Shown here in pieces: positions 23,101 to 33,064 of a stretch of DNA of 64,000 nucleotides. A program made the translations under genes and the position numbers. Origin of the DNA: Cannabis sativa (Eukaryota > Streptophyta > Magnoliopsida > Rosales > Cannabaceae); contig NC_083604.1 in NCBI RefSeq assembly GCF_029168945.1, positions 7,804,812 to 7,868,811 of the forward strand, read 5' to 3'. Position 1 is the first letter of the stretch. Every line of letters begins with the position of its first letter. The notes below the pieces were generated by a model that did not search any database, was not told the DNA's origin, and saw only the letters and a program-made list of their open reading frames with translations.

Positions 23101-23694
23101 CTAGACCTGACATCTGCTATGCAGCTGGAATCGTGAGCAGATATCAGACAAATCCAGGTCAGGAACATTGGAATGCTGTAAAGTATATTCTGAAATACTT
23201 GAAGAGTACAAGAGATTACGTGTTAGTCTATAAGGGTAGTACAATGACAGGAAATCTACATTTGGGATGGTGTTTACTCTTGGGGTTGGAGCAGTGGTTT
23301 GGAGAAGTGCTAAACAAACCGCGATTTCAGATTCTACCATGGAGGCAGAATACATAGCTGCGGCAGAGGCTGCCAAAGAGGTTGTCTGGCTAAGAAAGTT
23401 CTTTACCAGTCTTGGTGTCGTGCCTGGAATGGAAAAGCCTCTAGTTTTACTTTGTGATAACACTGGAGCAATAGCCAACAGTAAGGAGCCTCGAAGCCAC
23501 AAGAGAAGCAAACATATAGAAAGAAAATATCATATCATCAGAGAATATGTGGCAAGAGGGGATGTACTGGTGGAAAAAGTGGACACAGAAGACAACTTAG
23601 CTGATCCATTCACCAAAGTGTTGGCAGTGACTGCATTTGAAAAGCACCGTCAGAATTAAGGATTAATTGAGATGTACTGATTAGTTTTATATTA

Positions 23695-23709
23695 GTGAAA
23701 GTGGGAGTT
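23695..23709 (+). other. Copia-I polypurine tract
   Basis: gtgaaagtgggagt, directly before the 3' LTR. The same tract (gcaagtgggagt) precedes the 3' LTRs at 2650 and 48762. It primes plus-strand DNA synthesis in this family. Confidence 0.75.
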
Positions 23710-25573
23710 TGTTGGGTTTTATTCCCTAAATAAAACTCCATTTCAATGTAATCTGGATTATTCAATATCAATAAAGAAACAGAAGTATTTTTCATTCATT
23801 TGTGTATGTTTTGGTTCACCTTATCAATTATTTGTTTATTTGATTTATAAATTCATCCAAACCCTTTTCACATACTTGATCCTGTTTATTGTGTTGTCAA
23901 CACAGTGGAAAGTAAACATGACTATGTGATTAAAGATTCCTATATTTATTAGAACACTGGGGTTTTACTGATATGACAATCTACAACAGAGTTTACTTGC
24001 ATTTGGAGAAATGCTATGTTCTTTCCAGAGCATTGGTTAAAGTAAAGCTTGGATTGGATGCATGGAGTATGCATCGGAATGGACCGATATTGAACTTTGA
24101 CATAGATTTATTAAACTTACTGTAATATCTATTCAATTTAATATCACCTAGTTGATCCTAGATCAAATGATCTTAATCCTGATATGATTAGGCTCAATCT
24201 CAACAGTGTTATTCGTGTTCTTTGATTTGTTAGTTAAGCCTACTTTTGGGTCAGGGTGATACGTACATTTTGGGAACACGGTAATGCAATTAAGTGGGAC
24301 CACTAACATAAATATGGAATCTATAACTTCTATCTGGCGAATAGAAAGTAAAGGATGATTTCCTTCGAGCTTAACCAAACGAAAATAAATGGTGGAGTAC
24401 TCATTTCACTTAGCTGAAATATCATTTATACAGGGTTAAGTGTTTTAAGGATAAAATACATTGTAGGGTGTTACGGTAATTTAATCCCTTTACAATGTAG
24501 ATCATCTATATAGAGGATCATTGATCAAATTAGGATTATAACAATGGATAATTAATAGCGTGTCTATATGGTAGAACATATAGAGCGTTCTATATAGTTG
24601 AGAGTGCAATTCTAAGTTCTATGCGTGGATTCAACGAAGAATTAATAAGTCAGTGAATTTAAGAGATAAATTCTTGATCTGCTTATTGGAAGCTCAGATA
24701 TATAGGCCCATGGTCACCACACTAGTTGAGACAATACTACTGGTAAAACTCATTTAATTGGTTTTAATTAATCAATTATAATTCTCAAGTTAGACTATGT
24801 CTATTTGTTTATTTATCACTTATTAAGGGCGAAACTTTAAAGAAAGAGTTTATAGGGTATATTTGTTAATTAAGAGACTTTGGTTAGTCTAATTAATAAA
24901 TATAATAAATGACAATATTATTTAATAATTAATTATAGTTATTAAATAGTTAAAATTGACATTTAAATGGTTGAATGTGAAAATTGGCAATTTTTGAGAA
25001 AATGGGATACAGAAATGATAAAACAGGAAAGTTGCAAAAGTGAGGCCCATATCCACAAGCCTTGGCCGGCCACATGCATAGGTTTTATCATTTAATATTA
25101 TCATTATTTTAATGCCAAGCAATTCAACCCTAACCATGTGTGGTATTCTATAAATAGAAAGTAATGGCTTCAGGAAAGTATCACAATTGCATCTCATTCC
25201 TTTCAGAGAAAATCCTTAGCCATGCCGCCACCTCTCTCTCTCTTTCTTCTTCTTCTTTGTTTCGAAATCCCTAAGTGATAGAGTAGTGCCCACACAGAGC
25301 AAGTAGTACCTCAATCATAGTGTGGAAGATTGTGAAGAATCCAGATTCAACAAAGAAGGACATTCGGGCTCAGATCTTGATAATACTCTGCAACAGAAAG
25401 GATACAAGGGTTAGAGATCTGAGTGGAAGGAGACATATTATTCTGCTGCACCCAATGTAAGGTTTCTCATACTTTATATGTGTTTACTTATAATCGTTTT
25501 AGAAATTCATATTTAGGGTGTTAAGCAACTTACTTGTGAGTAGATCTAAGATCCTTGTAAAATAATTCCAACA
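23710..25573 (+). repeat. Copia-I 3' LTR
   Basis: 1864 bp, starting TGTTGGGTTTTATTCCC and ending AATTCCAACA, followed by the target duplicate catgt. TATA box at 25149-25156. Nearly colinear with the 5' LTR, with scattered substitutions and small indels. Confidence 0.95.
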
Positions 25574-25578
25574 CATGT

Positions 25579-25947
25579 GACCCCTAATTACAGGCTGCAG
25601 GAAGGTGGTCCCCGGTTGCAAGCATGTGATCCCTGGTTACATGTTGCAGGATGGTGATCTCTGATTGTAGGCATGTGATCCCCAGTTGGAGGAGGATGGT
25701 CCCCGGTTGTAGGCATGTGGTATCTAAGTACAAGTTACATGAGGGTGGCTGTAGTGTACCCTAGGTCGGGTCTTCAGACCTTACAAGTCCATTGTCTCCG
25801 CTACTCGTACTTTCTCGCTTTTAGAGCCTTCAGGAGGTGTGGTTGTATGGTTTTCCCTTGCACGCCTTGTCCTCCTCCTCCGATGTCATTCTTGTTGATG
25901 TGCATTCACCTCTCACTTTATACTTACAACCCTCGAAACACGTTCAC
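25579..25947. repeat. Middle part of the GC-rich repeat (catgtgatccccggtt units)
   Basis: Continues the array interrupted by Copia-I: irregular units of gcatgtgatccctggttacatgttgcaggatggt-type sequence to about 25735, then unique-looking sequence to 25947. Removing Copia-I and one catgt restores a regular unit at the join. No gene is seen. Confidence 0.5.
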
Positions 25948-28034
25948 TGTAATGACCGCTCTAGTAATTTGGATTAGTAAGGGCAATTAGCACTAATTTT
26001 TATTATTTTATTATTATTTGTGAATTTATTTAATGGTGGACCCCAATATTTAGAAATAAATATTAGAGTTATAATTTCTCAATTCCGGAGATTTTATTAA
26101 ACTCTAGGGGTATTATTTAGTTTATATGGGTAATATGCTATTTTTTGTAATTTTTGCTCGGCGACAACGGAAAATGCGATGGATGGCTAGATTGATCACA
26201 TGGGTAAGTTTAGAATCTTATTTCATAGTGGGAAATATTTTAGAGGAAATAAATTACCGGGATTGAGCGGTGTTATGGAATTTGACCATTTTACCCCTAG
26301 TTTTAGAAATACCGTAGTTTTAAGTTAAGGGGCATTTTAGTCATTTGCTATTAAGTGGAATAGGTGGCTGTCCCTTTAGTTGACACCTAGCACTCTCTTT
26401 AAAATTCAGCAAGGGATTAGTGAGTGATTCCCTTTTCATTTGAAAAATAAGTTTAGAAATTAAAAGAAAAAAATAAGATAGAACTCTCTCTCTCTTTTCT
26501 CTTTCGGCTGGGGCAAAAACCAGGGGGAAATCTCACCTTCAAGCTGGTATTTATTGAGAATTAAACAAGGTTGTGGTGAATCTTAAGCAAGGTAAAACCC
26601 TAGAACTTTTGAATATGTGTTTTTAAGGTTTTTCTTGAGTTTGAGATTGTGGAATTGTGATTCAGTGGCTGTTAGAGTGTGATGTTTGTTTAGTCCGAAA
26701 ATTAGGGTTCATTTGAGTTAATCTAAGTCCCTAGCAGCTGGTTTTGTTGCTTGAGGTTAGTTCTAAGCAAGCTTGAGTTTTGAAACTCAAGCTTTGAGCT
26801 TTAATGGCATAATTTGATTTATTGGTTTGTTCTGTGAATTATTGGTTGGAAATGGTTGTTTATGCATTGTATAGGTGTACTGGAGAGTTTGATAAAGTTT
26901 GGTTGAGTTTTGAGGTCATGGGGGAAATTTTTGGGTTCCCAGCACAGAACCGGAATTCCGGTTCTGGGGGACCTGTACCAACCGGTCGACCGGATGGTGA
27001 CCCAGAGCTGGATTTCCGGTTGGGAACCGGTCTGCCTGTTGGGGGAATTTTCAGAACCCTAGTTTTGCCCAATTTTGAGATATTTAGGGTATTGCCATGA
27101 GGTTTATCGATAGGGAAACTTTTAGTTTCAAGTTTAAATCCCAGAAAGTGATTTAGCGAGTCACTCATCTGTGTTGCAATTATTGTGATTAGGGCATCCA
27201 TCTAGCATGTGATTTCCGTTCAGGTCGGCCAGCACACTTGAATTCGGAAAACAGGTAAGAACTGTGTATAATGTATGATGTGATTATCTGAATGTGTGTA
27301 TATGTGTTTGTATATGCATGCTTGAATTATGTTATGCACTACCAACACTTGTATGAATAAGTTATAGAGTGCATTGGTATAGTGATTACTGTTGTTGTGA
27401 GTACGAAACAGTGATACCAACACGGGCACGGGAAAATGCTAAGGTGTTTGGTACATCACTCAGTGTTACTCAGTGTTTGGGGTAAACCCTACCAGCACTC
27501 GTATAGTGAGGTACGATGTGTATGTGGTATAGTGGTTGTACCCTAGTGTTGAACGTTCATACTCATCTGTTAAGCTCTGTAAATAGGTGTATGGGCGCCT
27601 ATTTACAGATCGAAAATTATATGGTATGTTATATGCATTTCTTACTGAGTCTGTTGACTCACAGCTTCTGCTTCTATGTGTAGGTAAAGGAAAGACGAAG
27701 GCTGAACAAGAATGAACCTGAGCTCGGGTGAGATTGTACATGTCAAGCAGCGCGACCTAGAGTGTTCGGTCTCTGGGACATCTGGGAGTTGTATTTTGAA
27801 AGTCGCTGTGCGACCTGGAAATGGTGTATTTTGAAATGTATATTTTCGAAAGTAAATTTTACAAAGTTTGAAATCGGGATCCCGGCACTTGTAAATATTT
27901 TATTATATTACAAAGTTTAGTATTTAATGCAAAAGTTTTAATTTGACACGTTTTTCGAGAAATTTCTTTGATTAGCAAAGATTGCCCAATAATTGGAAAA
28001 GCACTGTAGCGTGCCTTAGCATTAGGGCGTTACA
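25948..28034 (-). mobile_element. Solo LTR, Ty3/gypsy-type, antisense, TSD ttcac
   Basis: 2087 bp. Read on the minus strand it starts tgtaacgccctaatgc and ends agcggtcattaca, matching the ends of the solo LTR at 17748-20100. A perfect duplication ttcac flanks it at 25943-25947 and 28035-28039. Shared interior marks include accggaattccggt (near 26948) and the gactcagtaag/cttactgagtc block near 27645. The two copies are clearly diverged, so they are separate older insertions. No internal coding region is present. Confidence 0.82.
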
Positions 28035-28039
28035 TTCAC

Positions 28040-28640
28040 GCAACACACATAATTGCTCGAATGCGAGACCCCCCATGGGGTTGCATGCAAGCCCCCAACA
28101 CCTAACATATGCACACGGGGCTCGCATGCGAGCCCCCCATGGGCTCACATGTGAGCTCCCATACACTCCTTATACATACACGACACCCCTTCCCTACACA
28201 CACAAAGCTTGCATGCGAGCCCCCATACACTCGCAGCAATACACACACATGACACCCCTTCCCCCACACACACGGCTCGCATGCGAGCCCCCATAGACTC
28301 GCACCAACACACACACGTAGCACAACACTCACACACACCCACGACTTGCATGCAAACCCTCAGCTTGAACCAACACACCTTTTCACATGCATGCACACGA
28401 CGCTCATCCACACATGCATGTACAACCTCTCCTTCTTACGCTCATGCTTTTGTCATTGGATCACCACAAGACCAATCATCGAATCGCATGGGTGCATCTT
28501 GAGAATTTCAAGTATCGATGGCAGCATTGCGAAATACATACCGAGTAGGTAAGCTCATTGAAGTTTCTTTCGTTAATTGCTGAAAGATTAGTTAACTAAT
28601 CTTGGAAATAAGTAGAGCTAATTTTTGGGGTTAACACTTG
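28040..28640. repeat. Right part of the GC-rich repeat, with a palindrome array
   Basis: 28055-28356 is a degenerate tandem array in which seven GCATGC-centred palindromes recur with CA-rich spacers (acacacacgacaccccttcc). Beyond it lies ordinary sequence to about 28636 (ggggttaaca). Several overlapping open frames here come from the repeat composition; none looks like a gene. Confidence 0.6.
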
Positions 28641-28900
28641 TTCCCCAGTCTATAAGAATTCTTTTAAGTGTTCTTGTCGACTAAGTGAGTTGGAGAATTT
28701 TCCTTGCTGAAGTGTGAGATCCTCTTAGTTTTCTTCGAGGAAATGCCCCCTTTGCCTTGGGGACATCCCTTGCTTGAACCTTATTTTGTGACAATATGTT
28801 GGTGTAGTGGATTTTTCTTACCTTGGCTGGCCCTCTCTTCCCTTTTTTTTTTACTGAGCAACCTCATCCCGCCCCATGCGGTGAAGCAAAAATTTTACTT
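28641..28900. other. Unassigned sequence left of the 55-bp tandem array
   Basis: About 260 bp, with ttccccagtctataag at its start. No gene or recognisable element end seen. Confidence 0.4.
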
Positions 28901-29175
28901 GACATTGGCTGAACGACTGTGGGGGTCGCTCTATGGCCTAAAAACATTCATAACTTGCGTTGGCCAAGCAACTCTGGAGATCACTCTTTGGCCAAGCCAT
29001 TTTTGTAACCGCGTTGGTCGGGCGACTTTGGGGGTCACTCTTTGGCCAAGCCATTTTATAACCGGCATTGGTCGAGTGACTCTGGGGTTCACTCTTTGGC
29101 TTAGCCATTTTTTGTAACCAGCGTTGGCTGAGTGACTCTGGGGATCACTCTTTGGCCAAGCCATTTTTTTGTTGT
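28901..29175 (+). repeat. 54-56-bp tandem repeat, five units
   Basis: Units begin at 28901, 28957, 29011, 29065 and 29121, with a core gcgttggccaagc..actctgggg.tcactctttggccaagccattttt. Units differ by several substitutions, so the array is old. It lies just left of the Athila-like element. Confidence 0.85.
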
Positions 29176-29333
29176 GGTAAGTGGGCATCCATTTAAGGGA
29201 GTATGGCTCTTTGAGTAGTCTCAACCTCTTATCATTTATTCATCCTTTTACTCGAATGGGAGGGAACTTATGGTACTTGACTGCGCTACCTTCTTGACTT
29301 GTAATTATTTGCTTACTTTTGAGAGGCGTCCCC

Positions 29334-30512
29334 TGTTAGGCTAAAATTAGTCTAAGTTTCGGGTCGTATTTTTGGTTAGTTTTCACTCTTTGTTTCTAGT
29401 TTTAGGGCTATTTTACGTTTGATTCTTTTGTTTCAGGTCCTTAGGTGTTTAAAGAAAGTATGTACAAGAATTGAGTACAAGTTGTGAAAGAATCGAGAAG
29501 AAAAACCAAGTTTGGTGTCTCTGCCTGTTCCAGTCGCGACGGGAACTGGCAGAGAGGATCTCGAAGTTTCAAAGTTTAACCCCGTCGCGACGGGGGCTTT
29601 GCCAGTCGCGACGGGGACCCCTGTGACGGGATTTTTGGGCAGTTTCGTAATTTCACGAATTTTAAAGATGAGATTTGGTTTAAATAGAGAGAGTTCGTGA
29701 AAATTAGGGATCATTCAGAATTAGAACCCTAGAAACAAAGAAGGAGGCTAGAAGAGCGGCTTGAGGCGACCCGGATCAATTGCTTCAACTAGTTCTTTCT
29801 CTTCTCTTTAATTTTTCTATGTTATTTTCTATTTCAATGTTAATTATGGATTTGATTATGGATGTTTTGAACTAAACTCCTATTTAGGGAGAATGATGAA
29901 TGTTGTTTAAGTTTTTCCTAGTTAATGAATAATTGCCATTCCTCCATCTTGATTGTGAACACTATTCATATTTGTGTTTAATTTCCATGTGCAAGATTGA
30001 TCACCTTTTACATGTTTTATGATCTCAATTCGAAATCTGAAAAGTGAGAATTGAGAATGCTAAAATTGGATAGTCTAGGTTTTGATGTGAAACGAAAGTA
30101 TTTACATAGCCTTTGTGACATTTAGATTATTGCTTAATGCTTCATGTTAGTTTAATTAAGAGATTAATTAGAGAGCATGAGATTTAGAACCTAGAAGATC
30201 TGAAAAGAGCTAGGTTAATTTATAATCTGTCATTCACTTCAAGAGAAGGATAGCAATTAGACATTAACATTGGTAACTTAACAACAGGATTCGTCTCCCT
30301 AATCTCTCATCTTGATTAATATTCACTTGTTTCTTTAAGTTTCTTGAATTTCTTTCTTCCTTTTTTCAATCATAAATACTTTTGATTTGCCAAATAGAAT
30401 TATAAGTATAGTTTAGTAGTAATTAATCCAATTCCCTGTGGTTCGACCTCACTTGCGTGAGTATACTACTTGATTGCGTGAACTTGCGTAGTAATTACTA
30501 ATTTTCGCAACA
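29334..30512 (+). repeat. Athila-like 5' LTR
   Basis: 1179 bp, from tgttaggctaaaattagtc to attttcgcaaca. It contains four gtcgcgacgggg-type units near 29532-29607, which are conspicuous CpG-rich near-palindromes (tcgcga). Confidence 0.92.
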
Positions 30513-30518
30513 AGTTTT

Positions 30519-30536
30519 TGGCGCCGTTGTCGGGGA
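30519..30536 (+). other. Athila-like primer-binding site
   Basis: tggcgccgttgtcgggga, six bases past the 5' LTR end. It differs by one base from the common plant site tggcgccgttgccgggga, thought to pair with tRNA-Asp. Confidence 0.8.
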
Positions 30537-30801
30537 ATTGTATAAAGATTAATATTACATAAAATTATACTAACTTCTACTTTGGTTAATTCTTATTGCT
30601 TATTTCTAATCTGTTTCTTTTAGATTAAATTTTGTAATATTATTAAAAATTAAATTTTGTTCTAATTTGGTTTTTCTTTTTAGTTTTAGTATTAATTTTG
30701 TTGTTTCAAATTTTTATCTTTTTAGTACTAATTTAGTTTTTTTTTTTTTTTTGATTTTACTAATGTTGTACTTATGAGTTTGACCTGCAAGATAAATCCA
30801 G

Positions 30802-31839
30802 ATGCTATATCTTCAGGATTTTTCCCAACAACACAATGAACCATTCTATTCTGCTTGGAGGAGATTTAAAGAGCTTGGAGAGAGATGTTATCCCACTTTC
30901 TCAAGTGGATGTTTTACGTGGCTCTTTTATAATGGACTTGATGATGAAATAAAAAGTTGGGTGGATTATGGAGCAGAGGTTACTAGAGGGCCTTTGTTAA
31001 GGAGAGGCCATGAAGCAATAAATCTGTTGAATGATATGGCGGATTTTGATTATGATTGGCATTGGAATCCATCACTTCAAGGTTGGAATCATCAATACCC
31101 TCCTTATTGTCCAAACTCACCCCAACCAATTGAAGAAGAGGAGGATATACTATCACTTCCAAAAGAGATTAATCGATTGGCGGACATGGTAAAAGCTCTA
31201 TGTGATAATTTAATGGCGCAGGATTCAGAGAGTTTTAAGGATAATAACTCAAATAACGAAAGTTATGAGAGTTGTTTGAATATAGTAGAAGCACCATCAG
31301 ATGAATACATAGAAGAGACTGAGCCTAGAATTGAAGAGAAAGAATCCTTTGAAGTGGTTGAAAATTTGGATACATTGGATGCTTGCTCAACAAACGATGA
31401 TCTCAATTTGGTGAATGAAGAAACATCCATCCTCAATGATGAAATTATTGAAGATCAAATCACAGTCAAGGATGTGGATGGTCATGAGGAAACTGAACAA
31501 CCAATTGAGAGGTTATTTGAGAAAAGCAAGAAAGAGGTGTCATTGGTGGTAGACGAATCACTTGTAGTTGTTGCTTTGAGGTTGTCATCACCACTATATT
31601 ATGAACCACCAATGGACCCTTATTTTCCACTAATGCCGCATTCTCCATATTGTATTCTCTTCGAGTTACCAAAGGCTTCTCCCCAAGCACATCATCCAAA
31701 GTCGTATGTTGTTGGTGCTGACTTTTGTTCAAACTCATCGCTTGCCAAGCTGGAAGGCAAGTACAACAACAACTTTCAAGCTGTCTTGCATGACGCTTAT
31801 TACGGGCGTCAACCGCTTGTTGATGTGGTGCTCAGGTAA
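30802..31839 (+). CDS. Gag-like protein of the Athila-like element (345 aa)
   Basis: An open frame of 345 codons with ATG at 30802, preceded in frame by a TAA at 30793-30795. Residues 5-80 resemble the central helical part of plant gypsy/Athila gag: FYSAWRRFKELGERC, WLFYNGLDDEIKSWVD and AINLLNDMA fit the usual ..W.RFK.L..., ..FY.GL... and ..LL..MA spacing. The N-terminal part of a normal gag is absent. Residues 110-250 are strongly acidic (EEEED, EETEP.IEEKE, EETEQ), and the last 90 residues are Pro/Tyr-rich without a zinc knuckle. No frameshift or stop breaks it in an element with about 2 percent LTR divergence. It could be a helper-dependent gag or just not yet decayed. Function beyond gag similarity is unknown. 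Confidence 0.6.
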   Translation: MLYLQDFSQQHNEPFYSAWRRFKELGERCYPTFSSGCFTWLFYNGLDDEIKSWVDYGAEVTRGPLLRRGHEAINLLNDMADFDYDWHWNPSLQGWNHQYPPYCPNSPQPIEEEEDILSLPKEINRLADMVKALCDNLMAQDSESFKDNNSNNESYESCLNIVEAPSDEYIEETEPRIEEKESFEVVENLDTLDACSTNDDLNLVNEETSILNDEIIEDQITVKDVDGHEETEQPIERLFEKSKKEVSLVVDESLVVVALRLSSPLYYEPPMDPYFPLMPHSPYCILFELPKASPQAHHPKSYVVGADFCSNSSLAKLEGKYNNNFQAVLHDAYYGRQPLVDVVLR

Positions 31840-31863
31840 GTTTCCTTTTCTTTTTCTTTAATG

Positions 31864-31883
31864 TCACATTGGGGACAATGTGA
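31864..31883 (+). other. Perfect 7-bp-stem hairpin with ggggac loop
   Basis: tcacatt-ggggac-aatgtga just after the gag-like ORF, followed at 31890 by agtttgggg. The agtttggggg box recurs at 32396-32405 and in altered form (aatttggggg) at the polypurine tract, 33051-33060. Similar ggggacaatgt/agtttggggg motifs are, from memory, common in non-coding parts of plant Athila/Tat elements. Confidence 0.6.
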
Positions 31884-33064
31884 ATCTTTAGTTTGGGGAG
31901 AGGGATTTAAAAAGTTTATTTTCTGCATTTTTAATTTTCTGATTTAGTTAGGAATGGGCAAAAAGCTAGAAGATAATTGTGTGTTGCTGTTTATTGTAAT
32001 GTGCTCTGAAATTGCAAAATAACTGTGTGCTTAATTCTGCTAACTCTTTGGATTAGTTTGGATGCTTGTATATCATGAGTAAGAATGCAATTTGATGATT
32101 TGTGAAATATGCTATAATTGTTTTACTATGGTTTGTGGTAAGATTGACTGGATGGCTTAGAACTTGCATGTCTTATTCTTTTGAGGCGAAATCCTTGACA
32201 ACATTCAATAGGAATATGATTTAGGCATTTGTTAGATAGTTTGAGCCTTTCAAGCCTACCATGAAATGATTATCCTTAGTTAACCCTCTTGAGCCTAAAC
32301 TTGTTTTGTTCTTCACCTGTTGGAACCGAAATATGTATCCACACTGTTAATTTTGTCCTCACTATTTTATCAATGATATCATAAGTTATACAATTAGTTT
32401 GGGGGAGCAAAATGCATGGTGTGAGAGAAGATGGAAAAAAAAAGAAAGAAAACTTGCAAGGTTGAGAAAAAAATATAGATATGTTGTAAGATCATTATCA
32501 CTGAAGAAAAAAAGAGAAAAATATTGAAAAAAAAACATGATTCAAGAAAAATAATAAAATTCAGTGATGTTGGGAAAAGAAAAAAATTCTCAATCTTGGT
32601 TAGTTGTGGGAACATTTTGGAAAATTTGAAATTAGAAGAAGCTTGTGGGTTATTAAAATTATTTTTTTTTTTTGCTTATGATATCTTTAGCCAAAATTAT
32701 TTTTCATTTTCCAAATATCTAACCCATAGTTTATAAACCTCAAAAAGCCCTATTGATTCTGAAAGGATTTTGTCAACATTAGTGGAGAGAGGTAAACATG
32801 CAAGCATATGAGTTATCGGGTAGTGGAATGGTTGGAAAGAGTAAAACCATTATAACATTGTTTCGATTGTGAAGTCATCTTGTGTTTGTACAGTATGTGG
32901 CAAATTGAGCATCTAAATTAATTGTTAGAGTTGGTAGAATTGAAATTCTAGTTTGGGCAATGGAAGAGAACAGCACATGAGCAGTAGTATTGTGATTATC
33001 TCTTAGCGTAGTTAGTAGTATTTATCTTACTCGAGGGCGAGTAAGGATCTAATTTGGGGGAATT
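31884..33064 (+). other. Athila-like 3' untranslated interior and polypurine tract
   Basis: About 1.2 kb, non-coding, A-rich around 32430-32620. It ends in the tract tttgggggaat directly before the 3' LTR. No pol fragment recognised. Confidence 0.65.

Larger units (their letters stand above)
17733..23659 (+). pseudogene. Copia-I gag-pol, interrupted and mutated
   Basis: Gag starts at the ATG at 17733; five codons later the frame is broken by the solo LTR at 17748-20100 and continues in the same phase from 20106. Domains: gag (to about 20480), degenerate zinc knuckle CLNFNEQGHQEERC (near 20500-20540), protease WIVDSGSTNH (about 20615-20645), GAG-pre-integrase WHLRLGHIGF (about 21055), integrase (to about 21820), reverse transcriptase (22131-23100, YVDDF near 22755), RNase H (23267-23659). 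Breaks: TGA at 21423-21425 where Copia-III has CGA, TAG near 21822, TAA near 21948, and a deletion of several tens of bases near 23240 that shifts frame at the start of RNase H. Not functional. Confidence 0.9.
13122..25573 (+). mobile_element. Copia-I: complete Ty1/copia LTR retrotransposon, coding-dead
   Basis: A 12.45-kb structurally complete element. The 5-bp target-site duplication catgt is at 13117-13121 and 25574-25578. LTRs are 13122-14989 and 23710-25573, with TG...CA ends, followed by a primer-binding site, a very AT-rich leader, gag-pol, and a purine tract before the 3' LTR. A 2353-bp solo LTR is nested in gag (17748-20100), so the original element was about 10.1 kb. The two LTRs differ by a few percent by eye, implying a fairly recent insertion. 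Probably Angela/Tork-like, judged by LTR length and RT sequence; the lineage call is inference. Confidence 0.95.

Noticed and set aside
28040..28356. CRISPR-like array
   Set aside because: Palindromic repeats are imperfect with irregular spacing and repetitive CA-rich spacers, in a plant nuclear context.
28102..28502. Several overlapping open frames of 68-104 codons on both strands at 27982-28552
   Set aside because: They arise from a stop-poor, GC- and CA-rich tandem repeat; peptides are Cys/His/Thr-rich low complexity without domain signals.
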